The notes under the pieces are model-generated. The model was given only the letters and a program-made list of their open reading frames with translations, ran no database searches and was not told the origin of the DNA. This document shows, piece by piece, positions 7,934 to 17,900 of a stretch of 41,208 bases of DNA. Position 1 is the first letter of the stretch; each line of letters begins with the position of its first letter. Origin of the DNA: Lachnospiraceae bacterium (GTDB taxonomy: Bacteria; Bacillota; Clostridia; Lachnospirales; Lachnospiraceae). The translations under genes were made by a program, and so were the position numbers. The stretch covers positions 1-41,208 of the forward strand of contig JAUNGD010000029.1 of the NCBI GenBank assembly GCA_030524705.1, written 5' to 3'.

Positions 7934-10153
7934 ATGGATCAACAAGTGAAAGCTCTGATACGGAAATTGAAATATATTCTGCTCATGAGGCCCGTTTTTA
8001 ATATGGACGCGCTGTTTAGTGATGAGACAGAAAATTATGTTTCACCTATGGAACCGAAGCCCGGGGATATGGTGAAGATTCGTATCCGTACACAAAAAGA
8101 TAATGTGGACTGCGTTTATTTTATCAGCGGCGCCCTGAAGAAAGAGATGAAACTTGAATTCAGCGAGGGCCGTTTCGATTATTATATGATTGAAATTGAG
8201 GCAGGTACGGAGCCGATTTATTATTACTTTGAGGTTCAGGATGGACAGGCCAGATGCTTCTATAATAAATGCGGTGTATCCAGGGACCTTCAAAAGAGCA
8301 AATCTTTTTGTATTATGCCGGGATTTTCTACTCCGGGATGGGCGAAGGGAGCGGTTATGTATCAGATTTTTACGGACCGCTTTTATAATGGAGACACGGC
8401 TAATGATGTGTTGGACAAAGAGTATATTTATATCGGAGAACCCACCAGCCAGGTAAAGGACTGGAATAAACCTCCGGCTGTAATGGGCGTGCGCGAATTC
8501 TACGGCGGCGATCTGCAGGGAGTCATGGACAAGCTGGATTATCTTCAGGAGCTTGGGGTAGAGGTCCTCTATTTTAACCCGCTTTTTGTTTCGCCGTCGA
8601 ACCATAAGTATGATATTCAGGATTACGATTATATCGACCCGCATTACGGAAAGATTGTCCGGGATGAAGGAGAGCTGGTGTGGGACGGGGCCCATGACAA
8701 CAAAAGGGCGACGCGTTATATCAACCGCGTGACGGGGCTTGACAATCTGCAGGCGAGCAATGAGCTGTTTATCGCTCTGGTGGAAGAACTGCACCGAAGG
8801 GGCATGAAGGTGATTCTGGACGGCGTTTTCAATCACTGTGGTTCCTTCAATAAATGGATGGACCGGGAATGCATTTACGAGCATCAGAACGGATATAAAA
8901 AGGGCGCGTATATTACGGGAGACAGTCCTTACCGTTGTTTTTTCAAATTTCAGAATGAACATGAGTGGCCGTACAATCCATTTTACGACGGCTGGTGGGG
9001 GCATGATACACTGCCGAAACTGAATTACGAAGATTCTCCCAAGCTGGAAACGTATATTTTGGAAATTGCCAGAAAATGGGTCTCTCCACCTTATAATGTG
9101 GACGGCTGGCGTCTGGATGTGGCGGCGGACCTGGGTTTCAGCCCGGAATATAATCATGAATTCTGGCGTAAGTTCCGGAATGTAGTGAAGGACGCAAATC
9201 CTGAGGCGATCATCCTGGCGGAACATTATGGGGACGCCTCCAGCTGGCTGAGGGGGGATCAGTGGGATACGGTGATGAACTATGATGCATTCATGGAACC
9301 GCTGACCTGGTTTTTTACCGGAATGGAAAAGCACAGTGATGAGTATCAGGCCGGTATGCTGGGGAATGCCGACAGCTTTATGGGAGCCATGACGTACCAT
9401 ATGGCCAGTTTGATGGCTCCATCCCTGCAGGTGGCGATGAATGAGCTTTCCAACCATGATCATTCCAGATTTCTCACAAGGACGAATGGAAAAGTAGGAA
9501 GAGTCGGGACGCTTGGAAGCGAGGCGGCAAGCCAGAATGTAAAACCGGAGGTCATGCGGGAGGCCGTTGTAATGCAGATGACATGGCCGGGAGCGCCTAC
9601 GATTTATTATGGTGATGAAGCAGGCGTATGTGGTTTTACTGATCCGGATAACCGCAGGACATATCCCTGGGGAAGAGAAGACCTGCAGATGCTGGCATTT
9701 CATAAGCGGGCGATCGCTATGCACAAAAGGTATCCGGTACTGACACACGGCTCTTTGAAATTTCTGTACGGATCCTACAATTGTCTGGCATACGGGAGAT
9801 TCAGCCGGGAGTGCCAGATTGCGGTGATTTTCAACAATAATGTGCATGAGCATGAGATACGCGTACCGGTGTGGCAGATCGGTGTCACAAATCATCACGT
9901 GATGCGGCTGATATTTAAGACGGATGCGGAGGGCTTTACGGAGGAACCGGCGGTTTATCCGGTTCATTCTGGAGAAGTGACGGTGCGGATGCAGGGCACT
10001 TCCGCCGTGGTTTTACTTGCGGAGAAGGATTCTTTGCCTTCAAAAGAAGAGGAAAGTGCAATGCGAAGGGAAGAAGAGGCGCTGCAGCGGCCTCAGCCTT
10101 TTCACTGGAAGCGGAACCAGCAGTGCTGCGAAACAGAGAAATACGATATTTAA
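7934..10153 (+). CDS. GH13 alpha-glucan hydrolase (neopullulanase/cyclomaltodextrinase-like)
   Basis: The protein has 739 residues. An N-terminal beta-sandwich-like domain (about 20-130) resembles the CBM34 type of neopullulanases, followed by a GH13 barrel from about 140 (MYQIFTDRFYNGD). The catalytic triad is visible: nucleophile D395 in DGWRLDVA, acid/base E430 in LAEHYGD and D509 in NHDHSR, plus the conserved DGVFNHCG strand. A beta-rich C-terminal domain follows, then a charged tail. There is no signal peptide, so it probably acts in the cytoplasm on imported maltodextrins, cyclodextrins or glycogen-derived chains. It stands alone between the ftsH gap and ldt, with AGGAGG before its ATG. 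Exact substrate and product (hydrolysis versus transglycosylation) cannot be told from sequence. Confidence 0.87.
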   Translation: MDQQVKALIRKLKYILLMRPVFNMDALFSDETENYVSPMEPKPGDMVKIRIRTQKDNVDCVYFISGALKKEMKLEFSEGRFDYYMIEIEAGTEPIYYYFEVQDGQARCFYNKCGVSRDLQKSKSFCIMPGFSTPGWAKGAVMYQIFTDRFYNGDTANDVLDKEYIYIGEPTSQVKDWNKPPAVMGVREFYGGDLQGVMDKLDYLQELGVEVLYFNPLFVSPSNHKYDIQDYDYIDPHYGKIVRDEGELVWDGAHDNKRATRYINRVTGLDNLQASNELFIALVEELHRRGMKVILDGVFNHCGSFNKWMDRECIYEHQNGYKKGAYITGDSPYRCFFKFQNEHEWPYNPFYDGWWGHDTLPKLNYEDSPKLETYILEIARKWVSPPYNVDGWRLDVAADLGFSPEYNHEFWRKFRNVVKDANPEAIILAEHYGDASSWLRGDQWDTVMNYDAFMEPLTWFFTGMEKHSDEYQAGMLGNADSFMGAMTYHMASLMAPSLQVAMNELSNHDHSRFLTRTNGKVGRVGTLGSEAASQNVKPEVMREAVVMQMTWPGAPTIYYGDEAGVCGFTDPDNRRTYPWGREDLQMLAFHKRAIAMHKRYPVLTHGSLKFLYGSYNCLAYGRFSRECQIAVIFNNNVHEHEIRVPVWQIGVTNHHVMRLIFKTDAEGFTEEPAVYPVHSGEVTVRMQGTSAVVLLAEKDSLPSKEEESAMRREEEALQRPQPFHWKRNQQCCETEKYDI

Positions 10154-10268
10154 GAAAAAAACAAGATTGTTTTAACCGGGGCTTTCTTTTATTTTCGGCA
10201 TATCTGATTTAAACTGTAGCTCAGAACGGCGTTTTTATTTAAGAAAGCAAAGGGGAGACAGAAAACAT

Positions 10269-11915
10269 ATGAGAAAACGGACAATGGGAATTCTGGTAGT
10301 AATCATTATTCTGCTTTTAGGAGTTGCAGGAGCATATATTGCTATTGGAACACATTATAAGACACACTTTTTTGAGAATGTAAGAATTAACGGAATTGAT
10401 GTCTCGGATCTGACTGCAGGCGAGGCGGAGCAGCTGATCGCGGAACAGGCTGAGGACTACCGTGTGAAGGTCAGAACGAAGGAAGGTACGCAGGAAGTGA
10501 TCGACGGCGCGAGCATAGGATATCGTTTTGTTTCGGGCGGAGAGGTGCAGGGTTTCCTGGAGCAGCAGAACTTTCTGGCATGGCTGCCGGCGTATCTTGG
10601 AGAAGGAAGCGAGTACACCATGAAAGCCTCTGTGACCTATGATGAGGCGAAGCTTTCTGCGGCTGCAGCGGAGCTCTCCTGTATGAAGGCGGAGCAGGTG
10701 ACGGCACCTCAGGATGCGCATCTGACCCAGCAGGAGGATGGTACATATGTGATCACGCCGGAGACGGAGGGAAATCAGCTTGATGCGGAAAAGGTTGAAA
10801 AGCTTCTGAATGAAGCCGTGAGAAACGGCAATGAGACGGTGGATCTGGCGGCGGGAGACTGTTATCTGAAGCCTGCGGTCTATGCGGATGATGCGGAGCT
10901 GAAGGCAGAGGCAGACGTGCGGAATCGTTATGGCTCCATTACCGTGACGTATCAGATGGGCGGCGGTATCACGGAGATACTGGATAAAGCTACGATCTCT
11001 TCCTGGTTTTCTCTGGATGAGAATAAGCAGCCGGTCTTTGACCGGGAAGCAGTGGCTGTCTGGGTGAACCAGCTGGCGGATAATTATGACACGATCGGGG
11101 CATTTCTGCCCTTTGTCACATCGAATGGCGAGACGGTATATCCGGAATCCAGGACGTATGGATGGCAGATGGACCGGGAGACTGAGACAGAAGAACTGTA
11201 TCAGTTGCTTCTGGCAGGGGAGTCAGCGGAGCGTAGCCCCGTATGGTCGGAGGGGGCCTGGACCCGCGGCGAGAATGATATTGGAAATACATATGTAGAA
11301 ATAGATTACACAAACCAGAGAATGTGGTATTATAAGGATGGTGTACTGCTGGTGGAGACTTCGGTGGTGACCGGGAATGTCAGCGCAGATATGGCTTCCC
11401 CGGAGGGAGTTTTCTGTCTGGTCGGAAAAGAAGAAAATGCGATACTGGTGGGCGAGGACTACAAGACGCCGGTAAGCTATTGGATGCCGTTTTACGGCGG
11501 CGTCGGAATTCACGATGCGGACACCTGGAGAACTGCGTACGGCGGAGACATTTATATGTGGAGCGGTTCACATGGATGTATCAATACACCCACCGCTCAG
11601 GCAGCGGTTATTTTTCAGAATATTGAAGTCGGCACACCGATCGTCTGCTACAGTTCAGGTATCAATTACGGATACGGACAAATGGGCAGCAGCGGCGGCG
11701 GCGCGGCAAACAGCGAAAGTGCAGATGTTGTTATTGTAGATGGCGCAGATTATTCGGAGGCAGCCGGTACAGGAGATGCCTCCGGTGTGATAGACGAAAA
11801 CTGGGCGGACGAATCTGCCTATTATGGAAGTACAGGACAGGCGGAATTTCCGATTACGATTGAGGATGAGTGGTCGGGAGAATCTGCCGATTATGGCGAG
11901 CAGGTAATTTATTAG
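10269..11915 (+). CDS. L,D-transpeptidase with PG-binding-4 domains (first copy)
   Basis: A single N-terminal membrane helix (about residues 5-26) anchors a 548-residue protein. The middle (about 30-330) is a PG_binding_4-type region, with FENVRINGIDVSDLTAGEAEQLI as the clearest repeat start. The YkuD catalytic domain (about 335-465) contains the HxxCxN-type motif SHGCINTP with nucleophile C437. YkuD enzymes form 3-3 cross-links in peptidoglycan or attach proteins to it, outside the membrane. A 75-residue tail rich in Ser, Gly, Asp and Glu follows. It starts a run with ddl (10 bp gap), murF, pth and mfd, so it sits with enzymes that make the peptide stem. A paralogue lies at 20428-21975. Confidence 0.92.
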   Translation: MRKRTMGILVVIIILLLGVAGAYIAIGTHYKTHFFENVRINGIDVSDLTAGEAEQLIAEQAEDYRVKVRTKEGTQEVIDGASIGYRFVSGGEVQGFLEQQNFLAWLPAYLGEGSEYTMKASVTYDEAKLSAAAAELSCMKAEQVTAPQDAHLTQQEDGTYVITPETEGNQLDAEKVEKLLNEAVRNGNETVDLAAGDCYLKPAVYADDAELKAEADVRNRYGSITVTYQMGGGITEILDKATISSWFSLDENKQPVFDREAVAVWVNQLADNYDTIGAFLPFVTSNGETVYPESRTYGWQMDRETETEELYQLLLAGESAERSPVWSEGAWTRGENDIGNTYVEIDYTNQRMWYYKDGVLLVETSVVTGNVSADMASPEGVFCLVGKEENAILVGEDYKTPVSYWMPFYGGVGIHDADTWRTAYGGDIYMWSGSHGCINTPTAQAAVIFQNIEVGTPIVCYSSGINYGYGQMGSSGGGAANSESADVVIVDGADYSEAAGTGDASGVIDENWADESAYYGSTGQAEFPITIEDEWSGESADYGEQVIY

Positions 11916-11925
11916 GAGGCAGTTT

Positions 11926-12972
11926 ATGAAAATAGTGGTTTTGGCCGGAGGTATCAGTACAGAGCGGGAGGTCTCTATTGTGTCAGGGACCATGGTATGC
12001 AGGGCGCTGAGGGAAAAAGGGCATCAGGCAATATTGGTGGATGTTTTCTGCGGAGATGCGGGAAGATCGGTATCAGACTTTGGGGACCCGGAGAGGCTGT
12101 TCCCCGCAACATATAAAGTAGAGGACGCGGCGGCCTACATGCGTTCTTTCGATGGACGGATCGATGAGATGAAAAAAACGCGAAAGCAGTTTTTCGGACC
12201 GAATGTGCTGGAGCTTTGCCAGATCGCTGATGTCGTATTTATGGCATTGCACGGAGAAGATGGAGAAGGCGGCAAGGTTCAGGCTGTTTTTGACCTGATG
12301 GGGATCAAATATACCGGTTCCGGTCCTCTTGGAAGCGCAGTGGCGATGGATAAGGGCCTTTCCCGGAAAATTTTCGCAGCGGAGGGCGTGCCGACTGCGG
12401 CGGGCATGGTGCTGAAGCGCACGGATGAGAGGGCTGCAGCCGGTGAAAACAGCGTTGGCCTGCCCTGTGTTGTGAAGCCCTGTTGCGGAGGTTCCAGCGT
12501 GGGCGTGGAGATCGCCCGTACGGAGGAGGAATATGCCCATGCGTTGGAGGTGGCCTTCGGTTACGAGGAAGAGGTCGTTGTAGAGCAGTATATTGAAGGA
12601 CGGGAGTTTTCTGTGGGAGTCGTAGAGGGGCATGCGTATCCGATCATCGAGATCGCTCCCCTGGTGGGATTTTATGATTACAAAAATAAATATCAGGCGG
12701 GTTCCACGATAGAGACGTGTCCGGCAGAGCTTTCGGCAGAAAAGACTGCAGAGATGCAGCGGTATGCTGAACTGGCATACCGGGCGCTGAAGCTGGAATG
12801 CTACGCACGTATAGATTTTATGATGGCAAAAGACGGAAGCCTGTATTGTCTGGAAGCAAATACACTGCCGGGAATGACACCTACGAGTCTGCTTCCTCAG
12901 GAGGCGGCAGCGTTGGGAATCGGATTCCCGGAGCTGTGTGAGCATTTGATTCAGGTATCGGTGCGGGAATAA
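11926..12972 (+). CDS. ddl: D-alanine--D-alanine ligase
   Basis: This 348-residue ATP-grasp enzyme has the N-terminal GGISTEREVSIVSG motif, the ATP-binding segment VVKPCCGGSSVGVEIA and the EQYIEGREFSVGV strand. Further on are the YDYKNKYQAGST substrate loop and the C-terminal EANTLPGMTPTSLLPQEA metal and D-Ala site. It makes D-Ala-D-Ala, the end of the peptidoglycan stem peptide, in the cytoplasm. The next gene, murF, adds this dipeptide to UDP-MurNAc-tripeptide, so the pair encodes consecutive steps. It has an AGGAGG site 8 bp upstream. I see no sign of a D-Ala-D-Lac (vancomycin-resistance) ligase or of van genes nearby. Confidence 0.95.
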   Translation: MKIVVLAGGISTEREVSIVSGTMVCRALREKGHQAILVDVFCGDAGRSVSDFGDPERLFPATYKVEDAAAYMRSFDGRIDEMKKTRKQFFGPNVLELCQIADVVFMALHGEDGEGGKVQAVFDLMGIKYTGSGPLGSAVAMDKGLSRKIFAAEGVPTAAGMVLKRTDERAAAGENSVGLPCVVKPCCGGSSVGVEIARTEEEYAHALEVAFGYEEEVVVEQYIEGREFSVGVVEGHAYPIIEIAPLVGFYDYKNKYQAGSTIETCPAELSAEKTAEMQRYAELAYRALKLECYARIDFMMAKDGSLYCLEANTLPGMTPTSLLPQEAAALGIGFPELCEHLIQVSVRE

Positions 12973-13007
12973 ATGAATTAGAAGCGCCGAAGGAAGGGGA
13001 GCAGGGC

Positions 13008-14375
13008 ATGAAAGGATTAACACTGAGACGTATCGCAGAGGTCTGCGGCGGCAGCTATGTGGGAAAGACAGAGGATGCGGACCGGGAAGTGGTCTCCATC
13101 ACGACGGACAGCCGGAAGGCGGAGCCGGGCGGTCTGTTTGCCGCTATCAGGGGCGAGAGAGTGGATGGACATGATTACATTCCATCAGTATTTGAGAAGG
13201 GAGCCCTCTGCGTAATCTCTGAACACGAATTGCCGGAGGCTGCGGGAAATTATATTCAGGTGGAGTCTACCCTGGATGCGCTGAAGGCTATTGCAGAGGA
13301 ATATCTGGAGCAGCTTAAAATTCCCGTGGTTGGGATTACGGGAAGTGTAGGCAAGACAAGTACGAAGGAAATGATTGCCGCGGTATTGGCACAGAAATAC
13401 AAGGTGCTCAAGACGGCGGGCAATTTTAATAATGAGCTGGGGCTTCCGCTGACGGTTTTCCGTCTGCGGGAGGGTGATGAGATTGCGGTGCTGGAGATGG
13501 GGATCAGCGATTTTGGAGAGATGCACCGGCTGGCAAAAATCGCAAAGCCGGATACGTGTGTGATTACGAATATCGGACAATGCCATCTGGAATTTCTGGG
13601 AGACCGGGACGGCGTGCTGCGGGCAAAATCCGAAATTTTTGATTTTCTGCGCCCGAACGGACATATTATATTAAACGGGGACGATGACAAGCTGGAAACA
13701 ATCACCGAGGTCAAGGGGATCACTCCTGTATTTTTCGGCATTGGAAAGGAAAATGCAGTGTATGCGGACCGGATCGAGAAGAAGGGACTTGACGGTATTT
13801 CCTGCCGTATTCATACGGAAAAGGGCAGCTTTGCGGCGCTGATCCCAATACCGGGGATCCATATGGTACTGAATGCGCTGGCAGGAACGGCGGTGGGGCT
13901 GCACTACGGACTGACGCTGGCACAGATTCGGGCAGGGATCGAGAGTCTGCAGCCGGTGAGCGGCAGGTTTAATATCCTTCATACGGAGAAGTATACGATT
14001 GTCGATGACTGCTACAATGCAAATCCTGTTTCCATGAAAGCATCTCTTGGTATCCTGCAGGATGGGCTTGGGAGGAAAGTGGCGATCCTGGGAGATATGG
14101 GAGAGCTTGGACCGGAGGAAGCAATGCTGCACCGCGGCGTCGGGGAATATGCGGGAGGTCTGGACATCGATTGCTGTATCTGTGTTGGCCCGCTGTGTAA
14201 AAATCTGGCGGAGGGGATTGCATCCGTGAATCAGCAGATACAGGTGGTTCACCTGGAAAACCTGCAGCAGCTTTTACAGCAGCTTTTTCATTTCGTTCAG
14301 AAAGGCGATACGGTTCTGGTCAAGGCATCGCATTTTATGCATTTTGAGAAAGTTGTGGAAAAACTTTCAGAATAA
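13008..14375 (+). CDS. murF: UDP-N-acetylmuramoyl-tripeptide--D-alanyl-D-alanine ligase
   Basis: The 455-residue protein has the Mur ligase layout: N-terminal UDP-binding domain (TDSRKAEPGGLFAAIRGERVDGHDYI), central ATPase domain with P-loop GITGSVGKTSTKEM (about residues 109-122), NFNNELGLPLT, and C-terminal domain with VDDCYNANPVSMKASL. MurF joins D-Ala-D-Ala to the UDP-MurNAc tripeptide in the cytoplasm, the last soluble precursor step. It follows ddl after 35 bp, and pth starts 12 bp downstream, so these genes are likely cotranscribed. Length and motifs are normal. Confidence 0.96.
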   Translation: MKGLTLRRIAEVCGGSYVGKTEDADREVVSITTDSRKAEPGGLFAAIRGERVDGHDYIPSVFEKGALCVISEHELPEAAGNYIQVESTLDALKAIAEEYLEQLKIPVVGITGSVGKTSTKEMIAAVLAQKYKVLKTAGNFNNELGLPLTVFRLREGDEIAVLEMGISDFGEMHRLAKIAKPDTCVITNIGQCHLEFLGDRDGVLRAKSEIFDFLRPNGHIILNGDDDKLETITEVKGITPVFFGIGKENAVYADRIEKKGLDGISCRIHTEKGSFAALIPIPGIHMVLNALAGTAVGLHYGLTLAQIRAGIESLQPVSGRFNILHTEKYTIVDDCYNANPVSMKASLGILQDGLGRKVAILGDMGELGPEEAMLHRGVGEYAGGLDIDCCICVGPLCKNLAEGIASVNQQIQVVHLENLQQLLQQLFHFVQKGDTVLVKASHFMHFEKVVEKLSE

Positions 14376-14387
14376 GGGAGAAGAATT

Positions 14388-14975
14388 ATGTATATTATAG
14401 CAGGGCTTGGAAATCCCGGCAGCAAATATGCGCATACACGACACAATGCAGGCTTTGAATCCATTGAGCGTCTGGCAGATAAATACAGGATTGATATCAG
14501 TACGAAAAAATTTCAGGCCCTTTGCGGAAGCGGTGTTATTGAGGGACAGAAAGTGCTTCTTTTGAAACCGCAGACTTATATGAATCTCAGCGGTGAGAGC
14601 CTGCGGGCGGCATGTGATTTTTACAAGATCGATCCGGAGGAAGAACTGATCGTACTGTATGACGATATCAGCCTGGAGCCAGGGCAGCTGCGCATCCGGA
14701 AAAAGGGAAGCGCCGGGGGACACAACGGGATAAAGAGTATTATTCAGCATTTGGGAACCCAGGTATTTAAGCGGGTCAAGATTGGTGTCGGAGAAAAGCC
14801 GGCCGGATACGATCTGGCGGATTACGTTCTGGGACACTTTTCAAAAGATGAATGGGAGGAGATGGCCGGGGCTTTTGAACGGGCGGCTGTGGCAGCGGCC
14901 CGGCTTGTGGCTGAGGACGCTGAACATGTTATGAATGAATTTAACACGCGCAAGGTAAAGGAAAATAATTCATGA
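14388..14975 (+). CDS. pth: Peptidyl-tRNA hydrolase
   Basis: This 195-residue protein starts with the family signature GLGNPGSKYAHTRHNAGF, with catalytic H19, and contains LKPQTYMNLSGES, the YDDISLEPGQLRIRKKGSAGGHNGIKSI block and VLGHFS. Pth releases peptides from peptidyl-tRNAs that drop off ribosomes and recycles the tRNA. Its TGA stop overlaps the mfd start (ATGA); the pth-mfd pair is a conserved Firmicute arrangement. Nothing is unusual. Confidence 0.96.
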   Translation: MYIIAGLGNPGSKYAHTRHNAGFESIERLADKYRIDISTKKFQALCGSGVIEGQKVLLLKPQTYMNLSGESLRAACDFYKIDPEEELIVLYDDISLEPGQLRIRKKGSAGGHNGIKSIIQHLGTQVFKRVKIGVGEKPAGYDLADYVLGHFSKDEWEEMAGAFERAAVAAARLVAEDAEHVMNEFNTRKVKENNS

Positions 14976-17900
14976 AAGCATTTTTGACACCCATGCAGCA
15001 GCTGGGAGAGTTTGAAGAAATAAGCAGAAAGATAGCCGGCAATCGGGGGATGCTCCAGGTTACCGGCTGCATTGATTCTCAGAAGCCGCATTTTATTTAC
15101 TGTGCGGGAGAACAATTCAAGCGAATAGCCCTGACGGGGAAGAAAAGCGGTCTTTCTTCCGGCAACCGGAGTCTGGGAACAGGCGGAAATGAACAGCCGC
15201 GGTTTGCTGCTTTGATCATTGCGAACAATGATCTGCGGGCGAAGGAACTATACGAGAACTACAGATTTTTTGACCGGGATGTAATGTATTTTCCAGCGAA
15301 GGATCTGATTTTTTTTCAGGCGGATATTCACAGCAATCTGCTGGAACAACAGAGGATCTCCGTTTTAAAAGCATTGGTGGAGAGAAGGCAGGTCACGGTA
15401 GTGACCACGATAGCGGCCTGTATGAATCACCTTGTTCCCTTTGATGAGTGGACGGACCATATCATGGTTATTGATAACGGCTGTGAGCTGGATACGGAGG
15501 AATTGAAAAAAGAGCTGATCATGCTGGGGTATGAGCGCACCGGGCAGGTGGAAGGCCCGGGGCAGTTTGCCATCCGTGGAGGTATTATAGATATCTTTCC
15601 GCTGACCGAGGAAAACCCGATTCGTATCGAGCTTTGGGGGGAAGAAGTAGACTCACTCCGCAGTTTTGATGTGGAAAGCCAGCGTTCGATTGAAAACCTG
15701 GAATCCGTGTGCATTTATCCGGCAGCGGAGCTGATTCCAGGGACGGGACAGAGAAAAAAGGCGCTGGAGCGGATCGAAAAAGAGGCAAATAAGGCAGAGG
15801 CAGTCTTTCGAAAGGCCGGGAAAATGGAGGAGGCTTCAAGAGTCCGCAGCTATCTGCAGGACTGCCGGGATCAGATCGAGGAATTTGGCGAGCCTCTTTC
15901 CATGGAAGGTTTTATTGATTATTTTGTAGAAAAAAAGACAACATTTCTTGATTATTTTGATATGGACAGTACCCTGCTGTTCCTGGATGAGCCGAACCGG
16001 ATTCTGGAGGCCGGCGATGCAGTGGAGCTGGAATTTCGGGAAAGTATGCAGCACAGGTTAGAAAAAGGATACGTTCTGGCAGGACAGACGGGGCTTTTGT
16101 TCTCCCATCAGGAGCTTGCGGCAGCCATCTGTGAGAGAAATGCGGTGGGACTTTGTACCCTGGAAAACGCCCGGGCGCCCTTTACCGTTTCCGGGAAATT
16201 CAGCCTGACGGTACATTCGGTAAATCCGTACAACAACAGCTTTGAGTTTCTGGTCAAGGATCTGAAGCGATGGAAGAAGGAAGGATACCGGGTGATCCTG
16301 ATGTCCGCTTCCAGGACGAGGGGCAACCGCCTTGCGGGAGACCTGCTGGCGGAGGGACTGACCAGCTATTACACGGAGGATCCGGAGCGGGAGGTCATGC
16401 CTGGTGAAATTTTGATCACCTATGGAAATACGAAGCGGGGCTATGAGTATCCGCTGATTAAATTTGTCGTAATTGCTGAGAGCGATATTTTCGGTCAGGA
16501 ACAGAAAAAAAAGAAAAAACGAAAACGTTACGAGGGAAGAAAGATCAATAGCTTCACGGAATTATCTGTGGGGGATTTTGTTGTGCATGAGAATCACGGC
16601 CTCGGCGTCTACAAGGGCATCGAGAAGGTGGAAGTGGATAAGGTTACAAAGGATTATATGAAGATCGAGTACGCCGGCGGCAGCAGCCTTTATGTACCGG
16701 CGACACAGCTTGATGTGATCCAGAAATATGCGGACGGCGACGCAAAGCCTCCGAAGCTGAATAAACTGGGGACCCAGGAATGGAACCGCACGAAGACCCG
16801 GGTCCGCAGCGCGGTCCGGGTGGTGGCTCAGGACCTTGTGAAGCTGTATGCAGACCGCCAGCGCAAGGAAGGCTTCGTGTACAGTGAGGACACTGTCTGG
16901 CAGAAGGAATTCGAGGAAATGTTCCCCTTTGAAGAGACGGAGGACCAGCTTCTGGCCATCGAGGCGGTGAAACAGGATATGCAGAGCACGAAGATTATGG
17001 ACCGGCTGGTCTGCGGGGACGTCGGATACGGCAAGACGGAGATTGCGATCCGGGCGGCGTTTAAGGCGGTGCAGGACGGTAAGCAGGTGGCTTACCTTGT
17101 ACCGACTACAATTCTGGCGCAGCAGCATTATAATACCTTTGTACAGCGTATGAAAGATTTTCCGGTGCGGGTGGATCTGATGTGCCGTTTCCGCTCCGCA
17201 GCGGAGCAGAAAAAAACGATAACAGATCTGAAAAAGGGTATGGTGGATATTGTTATAGGCACCCACCGTTTACTGTCGAAGGATGTGGAATACAAAAATC
17301 TGGGACTGCTGGTGATTGACGAGGAGCAGCGCTTCGGAGTGACACACAAGGAAAAGATCAAGCAGCTCAAAAACGATATTGACGTTCTGACCCTGACGGC
17401 GACGCCGATCCCTCGGACGCTGCATATGAGTCTCATCGGTATCCGGGATATGAGTGTGCTGGAAGAAGCGCCCCAGGAGAGGGTACCGATCCAGACCTAC
17501 GTTATGGAATACAACGAAGAGATGGTGCGGGAGGCGGTCAGCCGGGAGCTGGCCCGGGGCGGTCAGGTTTATTACGTTTACAACCGTGTCAATACCATTG
17601 TGGAGATGACCAATACCATTGCTAATCTCGTGCCCCAGGCGCAGGTGGCCTTTGCCCACGGCCAGATGAAGGAGCGGGAGCTGGAAAAGATCATGTATGA
17701 TTTTATCAACGGCGATATTGATGTGCTGGTTACTACCACCATCATTGAGACCGGCCTGGATATTTCCAACGTCAATACAATGATCATTCACGACGCCGAC
17801 AATATGGGGCTGTCCCAGCTTTATCAGCTGAGGGGCCGTGTCGGACGTTCCAACCGGACGGCATATGCGTTTTTGATGTACCGACGCAACAAAATGCTGA

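Noticed and set aside
8042-9967. 641-codon open frame on the - strand opposite the GH13 gene
   Set aside because: It mirrors the codon pattern of a clearly real + strand enzyme with a complete catalytic triad, has no recognisable domain and is a frame shadow.
10211-10235. GTAGCTCAG, resembling a tRNA D-arm
   Set aside because: No acceptor stem, anticodon arm or T-arm can be folded around it, so it is a chance match.
11926-12972. Vancomycin-resistance-type D-Ala-D-Lac ligase
   Set aside because: There are no vanH, vanX or vanRS genes and the gene is in a housekeeping run next to murF.
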